DNA of 64,000 nucleotides from Pseudoalteromonas luteoviolacea (GCF_018100925.1 NZ_JAGJEH010000008.1:310001-374000); one strand, 5' to 3'; shown: positions 17,116-26,339, counted from the first letter of the stretch. The notes: generated by a model from the letters alone, not told the origin. Made by a program: numbers and translations.

Positions 17116-18378
17116 TTATTGGCCTCGTTTGGATTGATATTGGATTGCCGGAAAGCTTTCTAAATGCTGGATAAGCGCGGTTTGCGTACCTGTATTATTT
17201 AGGTATAAATCGATGAACTGCAAACTGGTTGAGTTTACGATTTCTGTGACTAGGTAAGGATCTATACTTCCCAAGTATGCTTGGTTTCTATCTTGTGGAA
17301 AAACATAGGGGTAGTCAGAAAAATCCCAGTGTAGAGCACCGTCAATTTGCATCATGTAGGTGTCGGCGAGTTGTTGTTTGAATACTACGCTGTGGTCCGC
17401 ACTTAACGGCAGTTCCGAGTGCATCATTAAATACGGCTTTGTAGAGGGCACGGTCGGCGATAAATTAAAATGGAGTCCGTCAAAATTGATGGCTGCTTTG
17501 CATTGATATACCTGTTCGCAAAAGGCAGCTACAGTTGGGCCACCAAATGAGAGTCCAACGGCGGCTAAACGGGATAGGTCAAATTTACCTTTAAAGGTTT
17601 GTAGGTGTTCGCCCAGATAATGCATCCCCCAATATTGTCCATATTGTAGGCGAGTCATTTGATCAAGTGCGAAGTGCATATCATCAACCCAAGTGCTGAG
17701 TGCTTTTCGATCGCCCTCGGTCCAACTCATCAATTGGTAAACGCGCGCGACTTGTTCATCACTGAGCTCAATACCGGCCAAAGAGTCTAGCTCGGCAACC
17801 AATTCATCAAAGTTAACATCTGCTAGTTCACTAATATAGAAGTCATTCGCTCGCGCATCTGGGTCATATGTGGCACTGCGATTGTGGCTTTGGGTGACAA
17901 ACTGAGCATGGTGTGGGTGGCCTACGCTGACCACAATGTAGCCCTTTTGAGCCAGCTCGATCATTAATATTTCTTTGTCTTCCACAGTAGATTGATAACC
18001 GTGCGAGTACATCACAATAGGAAAGGGGCTTGAGTGGTTGGCAAGAGGCGCATTTTTATATAATTCAAAAGGTAATGTTTTTAGATATTGGTGTAATTGC
18101 CGATCAAAGTTGGATGGAGTAGCAGTTGAATAAGGGAATTGATCTGTGTGGTAGTGTAGGTAGCTAGTATTTTCCGGCGCAGAGGTCGTGGTTGGGTACC
18201 AAATCTTGATCAGTATATCGCGATAGTCTGCATAATTTGGCGTTAACTTTTCCGTACGGCTGTAATCTGTTGCGGTAAAATAAGTCACACCAACTGAGTA
18301 GTTTGTTGCAACTGCGTAACCGCTGAAGAGGGTAACGTAAAGCAAATAAAATATGCTTGAGATTGAGTGCTTGAACAT
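17116..18378 (-). CDS. Exported PAF-acetylhydrolase-like alpha/beta hydrolase
   Basis: A 420-residue secreted or periplasmic hydrolase with a signal peptide (MFKHSISSIFYLLYVTLFSG, cleavage near AVA). The fold resembles platelet-activating-factor acetylhydrolase II: VMYSHGYQST (oxyanion region), nucleophile elbow GLSFGGPT, acid in NFDGLHF and His in GALHWDFSD. The family cleaves short or oxidised acyl chains from phospholipids or other esters. The start at 18378 has AAGGAAAG upstream; the frame extends further to 18441 without a ribosome site. It stands alone, with 217 bp to the PAS gene. Substrate unknown. Confidence 0.78.
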   Translation of the reverse strand: MFKHSISSIFYLLYVTLFSGYAVATNYSVGVTYFTATDYSRTEKLTPNYADYRDILIKIWYPTTTSAPENTSYLHYHTDQFPYSTATPSNFDRQLHQYLKTLPFELYKNAPLANHSSPFPIVMYSHGYQSTVEDKEILMIELAQKGYIVVSVGHPHHAQFVTQSHNRSATYDPDARANDFYISELADVNFDELVAELDSLAGIELSDEQVARVYQLMSWTEGDRKALSTWVDDMHFALDQMTRLQYGQYWGMHYLGEHLQTFKGKFDLSRLAAVGLSFGGPTVAAFCEQVYQCKAAINFDGLHFNLSPTVPSTKPYLMMHSELPLSADHSVVFKQQLADTYMMQIDGALHWDFSDYPYVFPQDRNQAYLGSIDPYLVTEIVNSTSLQFIDLYLNNTGTQTALIQHLESFPAIQYQSKRGQ

Positions 18379-18692
18379 AGTAACTTTCCTTATCATGTTG
18401 TATCGAAATCTATATTGATAAAAATATTCATTTAAATGCAAGTGCGATTTTGAGGTTGTTTATTGAGCTAACGATAAGGTTTTATTTTTCAGGTATTTGA
18501 TAAACATGAAACTTTATCAATTTAAAGGGCGTATAAGTGTTAATCGTTTTGGGTGGTTAAGAGAGTAGACGGAGAGACGATAAATATAACAGATGAACTC
18601 GGCGATATAAGGAAGCAAACCAATGCACTCCTGAAATAGGTTCTAGCGCATCAGAACCTATTTTCAGAATTAATAGATAGCAGCATAAGCAG
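18379..18692. other. Intergenic region with a hairpin, upstream of the exported hydrolase
   Basis: This stretch of 314 bases contains no convincing gene. It should hold the promoter of the minus-strand hydrolase and the end of the XRE transcript. The notable element is the inverted repeat at 18634-18663. Confidence 0.5.
18634..18663. terminator. Strong inverted repeat after the XRE regulator
   Basis: An 11-bp perfect stem AAATAGGTTCT / AGAACCTATTT with an 8-base loop lies 29 bases beyond the stop codon of the minus-strand XRE gene. It has only a short T-run, so it may be a terminator or a regulator-binding palindrome. Confidence 0.55.
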
Positions 18693-18929
18693 TTAAGAGC
18701 TTTGGTGGCTTCTTATTTTTGTAATTAACTCGCTGAGATCAATAGAGCAAAATGCACAAATGGCAAAAAATTGATTTAGCTTTGGTTGCCCTACATCTCT
18801 TTCCCAGTTTTCATAGGTCTTACGACAAACACCGAGATGTTTTGCCATGATTGCGGTTGTTACCCCTTTTTTCTTACGCAGTGCTCTTAGATCATCACCT
18901 GTAATATATCTTGCAAAAAAATCCACCAT
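18693..18929 (-). CDS. Small XRE-family DNA-binding regulator
   Basis: A 78-residue single-domain helix-turn-helix protein: ITGDDLRALRKKKGVTTAIMAKHLGVCRKTYENWERDVGQPKLNQ in the Cro/CI style (GDDLRALRKKKGVTTAIMA is helix 1-2, VCRKTYENWERD the recognition region). There is no dimerisation or ligand domain beyond a short hydrophobic tail (FAICAFCSIDLSELITKI). It stands alone between two long non-coding stretches with no partner toxin or phage gene, so its target is unknown. It may bind its own upstream region. Confidence 0.75.
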   Translation of the reverse strand: MVDFFARYITGDDLRALRKKKGVTTAIMAKHLGVCRKTYENWERDVGQPKLNQFFAICAFCSIDLSELITKIRSHQSS

Positions 18930-19590
18930 TTCCTCTTCCTTTTAACACCTATTCCGTTACTCAGTTACAATATTTAAAAGACAACCATGTATGACAAGTG
19001 TGATTGGCTCTAATCGGTACTCACTTGGTAACAATCTAAAAGTTGTTCTCTAGCTGTTTAACCAATTCAGCGCACAGAGCTATCCAGCATGCTCAATTAC
19101 TATTGGCGCATAAACCATGGGCTACAAAGTACTAACTTCGTATATGAGCTGTAATTTTCACAAATTTTTATCACATTAAATTAATACTGTCTATTGTTCA
19201 TGCAACAATATGAAATGTTTCATAGAGGGCAAATTTTCCCCTAAGAAGCTATTTAATGAGTAGTAAAGTTCACAGTCTCATTTTACTGATTTTATACTTG
19301 CAGCATGTTCGTTGCTTTTAAAATGCTCGTTTTATGTTTTGATACTTATGTATCACCATGATTATATTTGTTTTTTAATGATTATATTAATTTTTCACCA
19401 GTTTTTTCACAGCCATGGTTTTTTAGGTGATGAGGTAATCACAGAATAAAGAGAAAGCCTTAAAATACATGTCAAAGTCACAATGTCGGGTGTTTATTGT
19501 TGTTAATTAGGCATTAATTGAGGGCTGATACGCTTTACAATGTAATTATTTTAGCGCTGTGATGCGGAGAAGGAGCTGGGATTTGGGTTT
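18930..19590. other. Long AT-rich non-coding region with palindromes
   Basis: No credible coding frame is present. Visible elements are ATTGTT-type inverted repeat TATTGTT-CATGC-AACAATA (19192-19210), an abutting palindrome ATGAAA-TG-TTTCAT (19210-19223), TGATAC-TTAT-GTATCA (19340-19355) and two copies of ATGATTATATT (19358-19368 and 19378-19388) 20 bases apart. They could be operators for the adjacent XRE regulator or part of an unannotated RNA; nothing identifies them further. Confidence 0.4.
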
Positions 19591-19624
19591 AAAAGTAGAG
19601 TGACAGCTTATGCAGCCACCCTAC
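19591..19624 (-). terminator. Terminator of the xseB-ispA-dxs operon
   Basis: On the minus strand a 13-position stem GTAGGGTGGCTGC / GCTGTCACTCTAC pairs at 12 positions when two G-U pairs are allowed, with a 4-base loop and TTTT directly after, 7 bases beyond the dxs stop. Confidence 0.7.
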
Positions 19625-19630
19625 ATCAAA

Positions 19631-21496
19631 TTAACTGGCAATCCAGCTAGTTGCAGTTGCTAGGATCCCTTCGCTGTCGAGGCCCATTTCGCTGTGCATT
19701 TGGTCTTGTGTACCGTGTTTGATAAATTCATCAGGAATACCCAAGTGCTTTACCGGGCGCGCAATATTTTGCTGTGCTAAAAACTCACTGACAGCACTGC
19801 CTGCTCCGCCTGCGATGGCATTGTCTTCAAGGGTGATGAAGTGCGTATGAGTTTGTGCCAGAGTGGTTATCAAAGACTCATCCAGAGGCTTTACAAAGCG
19901 CATATCAATAAGCGTTGCATCCAGTTGCTGTGCAACACTGCGTGCGTTGTCCAGTAATGTCCCAAAGTTTAAGATAGCCAGTTTCTGGCCCTCTCGGATG
20001 GTATTCGCCTTACCTATTGGTAATTGGACCATTTCTGGGCTTGGCTCAACGTCACCAGCGGAACCTCTTGGGTAGCGCACTGCTGCGGGTTTATCGAGTA
20101 AATGCCCAGTGTAGAGCATTTGTCGACACTCATTGAGATCACTCGGAGCCATAATTACCAAGTTGGGAATACAACGCATAAAGCTTAAGTCGTAAGCACC
20201 TTGGTGTGTTTCTCCATCAGCACCAACGATACCAGCTCTATCAATTGCAAATAAAACGGGCAGATCCTGAATTGCCACGTCATGAATCACTTGGTCGTAA
20301 GCTCGTTGTAAAAAGCTTGAGTAGATGGCGACAACAGGGTTGAGTCCTTCGCATGCAAAGCCTGCCCCCAACGTAACTGCGTGCTGCTCTGCGATAGCAA
20401 CATCAAAGTACTGACTTGGGTGTTCTTTAGAAAAGCGTACCATACCAGAGCCTTCGCGCATTGCTGGCGTGATGGCCATTAACTTAGGATCTTGCTCTGC
20501 CATATCACAAAGCCAATCACCAAATACCTTGGAGAATGTAGGGGCGCTGGGTTTCTTTTTAGGAAGGCTGTGCACACTTGGATTGAAGTTGGGCACCGCA
20601 TGGTAACCGATAGGGTCAGCTTCCGCGGGTTGATAACCTTTACCTTTTTGAGTTTTGACATGCAGCAGTTGCGGACCTTTTAGGTTGCGCATATTTCTCA
20701 GAGTATCTACCAACATATCGACATCGTGGCCGTCGATAGGGCCGATGTAGTTAAAGCCTAGTTCTTCGAAGAAGGTACCAGGGATCACCATGCCCTTTAG
20801 GTGCTCTTCCATTTTACTGGCAAGTTCTTTAACTGGGGGGACGCCTGACAGCAGTTTTTTACCGCCTTCACGTATATTAGTATAAAAACTGCCGGATAAA
20901 ATACGGGCGAAGTGATTGTTCAATGCACCAACGTTCTCTGAAATAGACATTTCGTTGTCATTCAAGATAACCAGCATATCTGATTTAACATCACCAGCGT
21001 GGTTCATCGCTTCAAAAGCCATGCCCGCAGTCATTGCGCCATCGCCTATCACTGCTACAGTCTTTCGGTTTTTCCCTTCTTTTTCAGCAGCAATGGCCAT
21101 AGCAAGCGCTGCCGAAATCGATGTGCTGGAATGGCCAACACTGAAGGTGTCAAATTCGCTTTCTTCGCGGTATGGGAATGGGTGCAAGCCATCTTTTTGG
21201 CGAATGGTATGCATTTGTTCTTTACGACCAGTCAAGATTTTATGTGGGTAGGCTTGATGGCCCACATCCCAAACGAGTCTATCAACTGGGGTGTTGTATA
21301 CGTAGTGGAGTGCGACGGTAAGTTCAACGGTACCTAAACCTGACGCTAAGTGGCCACTGCTCTGTGATACAGAGTCTAATAAATAGCCTCTCAGCTCTGT
21401 ACTAAAGTCATTCAGCTTGTGCTGAGGTAACTGTCTTAGCTGTTGAGGCTGATCAACTAATGCCAATAATGGATACTTGCTACTATCAAGAGTCAT
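19631..21496 (-). CDS. dxs: 1-deoxy-D-xylulose-5-phosphate synthase
   Basis: DXS condenses pyruvate and glyceraldehyde-3-phosphate, the first step of the methylerythritol phosphate route to isoprenoids, and feeds thiamine and pyridoxal synthesis. The 621-residue protein has the thiamine-diphosphate motif [18 protein letters not shown] (residues about 150-167), [16 protein letters not shown] near residue 80, the transketolase pyrimidine-domain [15 protein letters not shown] and [18 protein letters not shown], and the C-terminal domain. It is the last gene of xseB-ispA-dxs; the 113-base gap to ispA shows no terminator. The standard three-gene order makes the assignment secure. Confidence 0.97.
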   Translation of the reverse strand: MTLDSSKYPLLALVDQPQQLRQLPQHKLNDFSTELRGYLLDSVSQSSGHLASGLGTVELTVALHYVYNTPVDRLVWDVGHQAYPHKILTGRKEQMHTIRQKDGLHPFPYREESEFDTFSVGHSSTSISAALAMAIAAEKEGKNRKTVAVIGDGAMTAGMAFEAMNHAGDVKSDMLVILNDNEMSISENVGALNNHFARILSGSFYTNIREGGKKLLSGVPPVKELASKMEEHLKGMVIPGTFFEELGFNYIGPIDGHDVDMLVDTLRNMRNLKGPQLLHVKTQKGKGYQPAEADPIGYHAVPNFNPSVHSLPKKKPSAPTFSKVFGDWLCDMAEQDPKLMAITPAMREGSGMVRFSKEHPSQYFDVAIAEQHAVTLGAGFACEGLNPVVAIYSSFLQRAYDQVIHDVAIQDLPVLFAIDRAGIVGADGETHQGAYDLSFMRCIPNLVIMAPSDLNECRQMLYTGHLLDKPAAVRYPRGSAGDVEPSPEMVQLPIGKANTIREGQKLAILNFGTLLDNARSVAQQLDATLIDMRFVKPLDESLITTLAQTHTHFITLEDNAIAGGAGSAVSEFLAQQNIARPVKHLGIPDEFIKHGTQDQMHSEMGLDSEGILATATSWIAS

Positions 21497-21609
21497 ATTA
21501 TTTGTAATATCCTTAGCAAACCTTGCCCAATTATATACAAAGCTTGCCGATAGTTTTATAAATTTAAAAGGAACTTGTCATTAAATAGTCATTTAGGTCG
21601 GTGCGAATA

Positions 21610-22497
21610 TCAATGATCTCGAGCGATTATATACCTTGCTAATTCTGCAAGTAGGCGCGTATCTGCATCAATGTTATCCAATGCAGCTAGCGCTTGGGTG
21701 ATAAGCGTTTTCGCTTTCTCTTTTGCCCCTTCCATGCCCAGTAATGCCGGGTAAGTTGACTTATTGTGTTCTAAGTCTGACCCTTGAGGTTTACCGAGAG
21801 TGTGTGTATCGCCTTCAATATCAAGAATATCGTCTTGGACCTGAAACGCTAATCCAATAGCTAATCCAAAGTCCTTTAACTGACTACGTGTTAAATCTGT
21901 TGTGTTTGGCGCACAAAGTGCCCCTAATTCAATGGCGCAATTAAGCAGTGCACCGGTTTTTAATCTGTGTATGTGTTCAAGTGCTTCAATGCTGATCTGC
22001 GTGTTTGTTGCGGCAATATCCAGTGCTTGCCCTCCAACCATACCTTGCAATCCAGAGGCTTGTGCCAATGTTTTAATCATAGCGAGCTGCTGCTGAGCTG
22101 GGATATCAAATTGGTGTGATGCAAGTAATTCAAAGGCCAGTGTTTGCAATGAATCTCCGGCCAATATCGCCTGAGCTTCATCAAATGCAATGTGGCAGGT
22201 TGGTTTACCACGTCTAAGATCATCGTCATCCATTGCAGGCAAATCATCATGAACCAGAGAATAGCTGTGAATACACTCGACGGCTGCTGCGGCAATATGC
22301 AAATCTTCAATATTGGCACCGAGCATTTCGCCTGTGGCGTAAACTAAAAAGGGCCGCAGTCTCTTTCCACCATTACTAATAGAGTAGAGCGCAGCTGCTT
22401 TGGCCGTTGGATCAGTATCCAAGTCTTGTTCAAAATAAGCGTTTATGGTTTTTTCAACATCTTGTTTGGCGATGCTTAATCTTTGATGTAATTCCAC
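21610..22497 (-). CDS. ispA: Farnesyl diphosphate synthase
   Basis: IspA joins isopentenyl and dimethylallyl diphosphate units to farnesyl diphosphate for ubiquinone, undecaprenol and other isoprenoids. The 295-residue protein carries the first Asp-rich motif DDLPAMDDDDLRRGK (about residues 82-96), GNGGKRLRP-type SNGGKRLRPFLVYA near residue 44, and the second motif QVQDDILDIEGD. The start is GTG with AGGTAG about 9 bases upstream inside the end of xseB. It lies 4 bases after xseB and 113 before dxs. Confidence 0.96.
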   Translation of the reverse strand: MELHQRLSIAKQDVEKTINAYFEQDLDTDPTAKAAALYSISNGGKRLRPFLVYATGEMLGANIEDLHIAAAAVECIHSYSLVHDDLPAMDDDDLRRGKPTCHIAFDEAQAILAGDSLQTLAFELLASHQFDIPAQQQLAMIKTLAQASGLQGMVGGQALDIAATNTQISIEALEHIHRLKTGALLNCAIELGALCAPNTTDLTRSQLKDFGLAIGLAFQVQDDILDIEGDTHTLGKPQGSDLEHNKSTYPALLGMEGAKEKAKTLITQALAALDNIDADTRLLAELARYIIARDH

Positions 22498-22501
22498 GCA
22501 G

Positions 22502-22744
22502 TTAATCTACCTGATCGGAAAACTCGCTCGGCGCGCTAGCTTCGTCATTGGCGAGTAAAATATTGACTTTCTGTTCTGCTTGTTGAAGTTTATGGTTAGA
22601 GGCCTGAGTGAGCTTAATTCCTCTTTCAAACTGTTTTAGGGATTGCTCTAACGTTAGCTCTCCGTGTTCCATTTCTTGTACAATGGACTCGAGCTCGTTG
22701 ACAGCTTCTTCAAAGCTCATATTTTCCGGTTTTTTGACTGCCAT
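22502..22744 (-). CDS. xseB: Exodeoxyribonuclease VII small subunit
   Basis: XseB is the small subunit of exonuclease VII, which degrades single-stranded DNA to short oligonucleotides. The 80-residue protein has the family core MSFEEAVNELESIVQEMEHGELTLEQSLKQFERGIKL in one long helical hairpin (given here by its ends MSFEEAV and FERGIKL). The ATG at 22744 gives the usual length and start (MAVKKPENMSF); a longer frame to 22810 is unlikely. It is the first gene of the operon with ispA and dxs. Confidence 0.94.
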   Translation of the reverse strand: MAVKKPENMSFEEAVNELESIVQEMEHGELTLEQSLKQFERGIKLTQASNHKLQQAEQKVNILLANDEASAPSEFSDQVD

Positions 22745-22906
22745 ATTTTTATTCACTCTCAAGCAAAACTTTAGGAAGCCAATTTTATGGGTTATAAAGA
22801 TTGAGGTCAAAGTATCTGATAGACTTTTTTATTGGCTATCATTGCAAAATTGATCTGATAGTTTGGGTTAATTCTCGCAATTTAAAGGCTTTTTAATATA
22901 ATTGAA

Positions 22907-22933
22907 TTAAGTTATTGCAAAACCTGCCGATAA
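22907..22933 (+). promoter_or_regulatory. Sigma-28 (FliA) promoter of pomAB
   Basis: A perfect -10 element GCCGATAA (22926-22933) follows, at the correct 11-base spacing, a -35-like TTAAGTTA (22907-22914) that matches TAAAGTTT at 6 of 8 positions. It lies 57 bases before the pomA start, as expected for a late flagellar (class 3) promoter. Confidence 0.85.
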
Positions 22934-22990
22934 CTCAACGTATAAGAATAACTGCGTGATATCTCACGAATAAATGCCTTTGGAGGGTGT

Positions 22991-23758
22991 GTGGATTTAG
23001 CAACCGTTATAGGTATCCTAGGTGCTATAGGCCTTATTGTCATGTCTATGGTACTCAGTAGTGATGGGCAACTTGCCATGTTTTACAATACCCCGTCAGT
23101 CGTTATTGTATTTGGTGGCTCTATCTTTATTGTGTTGTCTAACTTTACATTGGCGCAGTTTTTAGGCATTGGTAAAGTGGCTGGTAAGGCGTTTATGTTT
23201 AAAATAGAAACGCCAGAGGAATTAATTGAAAAAGCAGTAGAACTTGCTGATTCTGCACGTAAGGGTGGGTTTCTCGCGCTAGAAGAGGCTGAAATTCCCA
23301 ATCCATTTATGAGAAAGGGTGTCGATATGCTGGTCGACGGACACGATGCTGATGTGGTTCGAGCAACGCTACAAAAAGATATTGCACTGACTGCAAATCG
23401 CCATGAACTAGGTGCTGGATTATTTAAATCACTCGCTGATATCGCACCCGCGATGGGAATGATCGGTACGCTGATTGGCTTAGTTGCAATGCTATCTAAT
23501 ATGGATGACCCAAAAGCAATCGGACCTGCGATGGCTGTTGCATTATTAACGACCCTATACGGTGCGTTTTTAGCCAACGTTGTGGCTATTCCTATCCAAG
23601 TTAAATTAGAACTCAGAAAAGACGAAGAAGAGCGCAATCAGCGACTGATCTTGGATGCAATCTTGGGGATCCAAGATGGTCAAAATCCGAAAGTAATTGA
23701 AGGCATTTTGAAAAACTACCTGCCAGAGTCTAAACGTGGTGATGGTGGTGAGGAGTAA
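22991..23758 (+). CDS. pomA: Flagellar stator protein PomA (sodium-type MotA)
   Basis: PomA and PomB form the stator units that convert sodium flow into flagellar torque. The 255-residue protein begins MDLATVIGILGAIGLIVMSMVL, close to Vibrio PomA, with four membrane helices (about 1-22, 33-52, 150-172 and 182-205), a charged cytoplasmic loop and a C-terminal Glu/Lys-rich tail. MGMIGTLIGLVAML marks helix 3. The start is GTG with a strong TGGAGGG site. pomB follows after 3 bases, and a sigma-28 promoter precedes. Sodium rather than proton coupling is inferred from resemblance to PomA. Confidence 0.93.
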   Translation: MDLATVIGILGAIGLIVMSMVLSSDGQLAMFYNTPSVVIVFGGSIFIVLSNFTLAQFLGIGKVAGKAFMFKIETPEELIEKAVELADSARKGGFLALEEAEIPNPFMRKGVDMLVDGHDADVVRATLQKDIALTANRHELGAGLFKSLADIAPAMGMIGTLIGLVAMLSNMDDPKAIGPAMAVALLTTLYGAFLANVVAIPIQVKLELRKDEEERNQRLILDAILGIQDGQNPKVIEGILKNYLPESKRGDGGEE

Positions 23759-23761
23759 ATA

Positions 23762-24697
23762 ATGTCAGATGAGAACGAATGTAAATGCCCGCCCCCAGGG
23801 TTGCCTGCATGGATGGGGACGTTTGCAGATCTTATGTCTCTGCTTATGTGTTTCTTCGTTCTGCTACTGGCGTTTTCTGAGATGGATGTTCTGAAATTTA
23901 AGCAAATTGCGGGTTCTATGAAGTTTGCTTTTGGTGTTCAGAACAAGATAGAAGTTAAAGATATCCCCAAAGGTACAAGTGTCATCGCGATGGAGTTTAC
24001 ACCGGGAAAACCCGAACCGACCCCCATTGAAACCATTCAGCAACAAACAGTAGAAATGACCCAGCAAATGCTAGAGTTCCAAGCCGGTGAAGAGAGCTCG
24101 GCTGGTGGACGTCAAGAGCAGCGGGGCAATAAGCGCGGTGGTGAATCAGCCAGTACAGCACAAGAACAATCGATGACGCAAGCGGTTGCTGCCGCGGATC
24201 AGGAACAGGTAAACGAACTAGTCAAAAAAATCTCTCAGCAGTTAGAAAAGCAAATCATGGACGGGGCGATAGAATTAGAGTCATTAGGCCAACAAATTAT
24301 CATTAGGATCCAAGAGAATGGCTCATTCCCGTCGGGCAGTGCTTTTTTACAACCTAAGTTCAAGCCTGTAATACACGATATTGCTGAATTACTTAAAGAT
24401 GTACCGGGGGAGATAACTGTATCTGGACACACCGACGACTTCCAAGTTTCCAATGAGTTATATTTCAATAATTGGGATCTTTCAGCAACCCGAGCGGTTG
24501 CTGTGGCGAGCGAAATGCAAACAGTGAGTGGTTTTGACAAAAATAGAATGGTTGTGGTTGGCCATGCAGATACTCGTCCTTTAGTACCAAATGCCAACGA
24601 TGTGGACAGAAAGCGCAATCGCCGGGTAGAAATATCAATTTTGCAGGGCAAAGCGAAGGAGTCTGATCCTATTGAAGTTAGAAGGGAAAATAACTAG
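23762..24697 (+). CDS. pomB: Flagellar stator protein PomB (sodium-type MotB)
   Basis: The 311-residue partner of PomA. It has a Cys/Pro-rich N-terminus (CKCPPPGLPAWM), a single membrane helix starting at about residue 18 with the ion-binding Asp23 (TFADLMSLLMCFFVLLLAF), a Gln/Glu-rich plug and linker, and an OmpA-like peptidoglycan-binding domain (VSGHTDDFQVSNELYFN, DLSATRAVAVASEM, VGHADTRPL, RNRRVEI). The gene overlaps nothing and ends 83 bases before a small gene. Assignment is firm. Confidence 0.94.
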   Translation: MSDENECKCPPPGLPAWMGTFADLMSLLMCFFVLLLAFSEMDVLKFKQIAGSMKFAFGVQNKIEVKDIPKGTSVIAMEFTPGKPEPTPIETIQQQTVEMTQQMLEFQAGEESSAGGRQEQRGNKRGGESASTAQEQSMTQAVAAADQEQVNELVKKISQQLEKQIMDGAIELESLGQQIIIRIQENGSFPSGSAFLQPKFKPVIHDIAELLKDVPGEITVSGHTDDFQVSNELYFNNWDLSATRAVAVASEMQTVSGFDKNRMVVVGHADTRPLVPNANDVDRKRNRRVEISILQGKAKESDPIEVRRENN

Positions 24698-24780
24698 AAA
24701 AGATTGCGTCAAAGCGTAATTTGGGCTACCGTATGATAGCTTTAATTTTCAAAAAACATCAAATTTTAAAGGAGTTTATA

Positions 24781-24861
24781 ATGAATGCATTAAATAAATT
24801 CAACAGATTTCCAGGTGGTAACGGCAACGGTAATGATACCGGAGAGACAGAACCGAAGTAA
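24781..24861 (+). CDS. 26-residue microprotein of unknown function
   Basis: ATG at 24781, preceded by a near-perfect TAAAGGAG 7 bases upstream, opens a 26-codon frame that ends in TAA. The peptide starts MNALNKFNRFPGG and continues NGNGNDTGETEPK: a short amphipathic N-terminal helix with Lys and Arg, a double-Gly followed by a Gly/Asn turn-rich segment, and an acidic/polar tail. It lies 22 bases before the orphan membrane protein gene. It is too short for ordinary gene finders. A signalling or leader peptide, or a precursor of a modified peptide, are possibilities; nothing identifies it. Confidence 0.55.
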   Translation: MNALNKFNRFPGGNGNGNDTGETEPK

Positions 24862-24883
24862 CTGATAAAATTAAGGTAAAGCG

Positions 24884-25414
24884 GTGTCTCTAGGCGAATA
24901 TTTAGATAGTGCTGAGTTTGCTCTAAAATACTTAAACGCTATACTTGAAGTTTCATATATACTGGCTTTCATTTCAGTGTTCATCTATATCCTGAATAAA
25001 GATAAGATGGCATTGAGGTATTCGTGCTTGTGCTCGGCATTTTACATCATTGGTTTTTTTACTTTTCATCCATTAATTGAGCACGATCCTGACCGAGTTT
25101 ATAGGTATATTGTTTGGGCACTGAATGACATTATCTTTATCGCAATAGTCGCCTATTGGGCACTACGAGATAAGATGTATATGTGGCAAAGTATTATGGT
25201 GCAACTCGTTGTTTTACCAGCTCCATTGTTACAATTATTCAGGCTTGTTGATATTCATCTAATGGATGCAAGTTATTCTGCTTATTTTTACCGTACTGTA
25301 TTACCGATCGTTAATTTTATGACAGTAATGCTGTGTTTTGCTCCGCTGGTGATGTATTTTGGCAAGCGGGCTAAGCAATTGACTTGGCTTCAAGGTAAAG
25401 AGAAAGAGGGATAG
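24884..25414 (+). CDS. Membrane protein of unknown function, five or six helices
   Basis: A 176-residue integral membrane protein with about five hydrophobic segments (for example VSYILAFISVFIYIL, YSCLCSAFYIIGFFTF, WALNDIIFIAIVAYWAL, VQLVVLPAPLLQLF, LPIVNFMTVMLCFAPLVMYF) and a basic cytoplasmic-looking C-terminus (KRAKQLTWLQGKEKEG). The start is GTG with TTAAGGT upstream. It is 22 bases after the microprotein, so the two probably share one mRNA. I recognise no family. It might be the receptor, exporter or immunity partner of the microprotein, or unrelated to it. Confidence 0.75.
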   Translation: MSLGEYLDSAEFALKYLNAILEVSYILAFISVFIYILNKDKMALRYSCLCSAFYIIGFFTFHPLIEHDPDRVYRYIVWALNDIIFIAIVAYWALRDKMYMWQSIMVQLVVLPAPLLQLFRLVDIHLMDASYSAYFYRTVLPIVNFMTVMLCFAPLVMYFGKRAKQLTWLQGKEKEG

Positions 25415-25463
25415 AAACTTAGTCTCTCTTTTAATCCCTCCCGCAACATTTATACCTCTGTTT

Positions 25464-26339
25464 TTATAATTCCAGCTGATCGACCCTCAATGTTGCATTG
25501 CTCGCAGCGAAGCTCAATATTCCCGCAACTTTAACAGTGCTTTTATTGCCAAACTGATCCGGCAATATTACATTGGTTAAATCAAATTTGCAGTTTTCTA
25601 AGCCAATATCTTGGTTAACCCCTACTGATAGACAGTGTGTTTCTCTTTCTAACCCAACTTGTTTTTCTTCACAAAAAGCAGGGTCCAATTTATTTACTGC
25701 GTTCGATGCGACTGACTGTACTCGGAGAGTGAGATCCAGTGTGGAACTGTTACATGTGAGCTTAACAGCCGTTGTATTGGTATTCTGGTTGCCAAATGTG
25801 ATCAGGTTATTGTCTTGATCTCGATAATGAATCGTCAGTTGAGCAGCATCAAAGGGCTGGCTAATAGTGTCAGGTTGACCTTTATTGCGCCAATCCGCCA
25901 AAGATGTAAAGTCAGGTAGGGGCGTGTTAAAAATTAGCTCAGGCGCGTAGTAATATAACTCTCCTTGCTTGAAGCTGCTGTTGCTTGCTCCTTGCCAAGT
26001 TTCAGCACTGGTAGAACCAAAGGCCGCGGCGGCTAACATACATGGAGCCTTTTCGGATGACAGTGTATGAGTGGCACCTAAAGAGTGTTTATCGGCATAG
26101 AGTCTGAATTCTGGTTTAGGTTGTAATGCTTCGCTTTCTGCATGCCAAAACACACTAGAAAACTCAAATTGATTGAGCGAACGTTCGGCTGTGAAGTTTG
26201 CGCCACAGTCACTATTTTGTTGTTGTGTTGTCGGTGTATTTGGCTCTGCAGTGTTATCTTTTTGTAGCGGTGTGTCACTTTCACCGCCGCATGCGCTCAG
26301 TAGCAATAATGGCACGCAAGCCATTGTAACCCTAATCAT
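25464..26339 (-). CDS. Predicted lipoprotein of unknown function
   Basis: A 291-residue protein with a lipoprotein signal: MIRVTMACVPLLLLSACGGES, the lipobox LSAC giving lipid-modified Cys17, followed by a Thr/Gln/Asp-rich linker. The mature part is beta-rich with two or more Cys pairs and no recognised domain. An AAGGAGTAA ribosome site confirms the start. Sorting is probably to the outer membrane because the residues after Cys are GlyGly rather than Asp at +2. It is a single gene, transcribed away from the pomAB side. Confidence 0.72.
   Translation of the reverse strand: MIRVTMACVPLLLLSACGGESDTPLQKDNTAEPNTPTTQQQNSDCGANFTAERSLNQFEFSSVFWHAESEALQPKPEFRLYADKHSLGATHTLSSEKAPCMLAAAAFGSTSAETWQGASNSSFKQGELYYYAPELIFNTPLPDFTSLADWRNKGQPDTISQPFDAAQLTIHYRDQDNNLITFGNQNTNTTAVKLTCNSSTLDLTLRVQSVASNAVNKLDPAFCEEKQVGLERETHCLSVGVNQDIGLENCKFDLTNVILPDQFGNKSTVKVAGILSFAASNATLRVDQLEL

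Noticed and set aside
23083-23637. Minus-strand 184-residue frame in pomA
   Set aside because: Antisense to the well-supported pomA; Ser/Ile-rich translation typical of an antisense shadow, with no ribosome site or domain.
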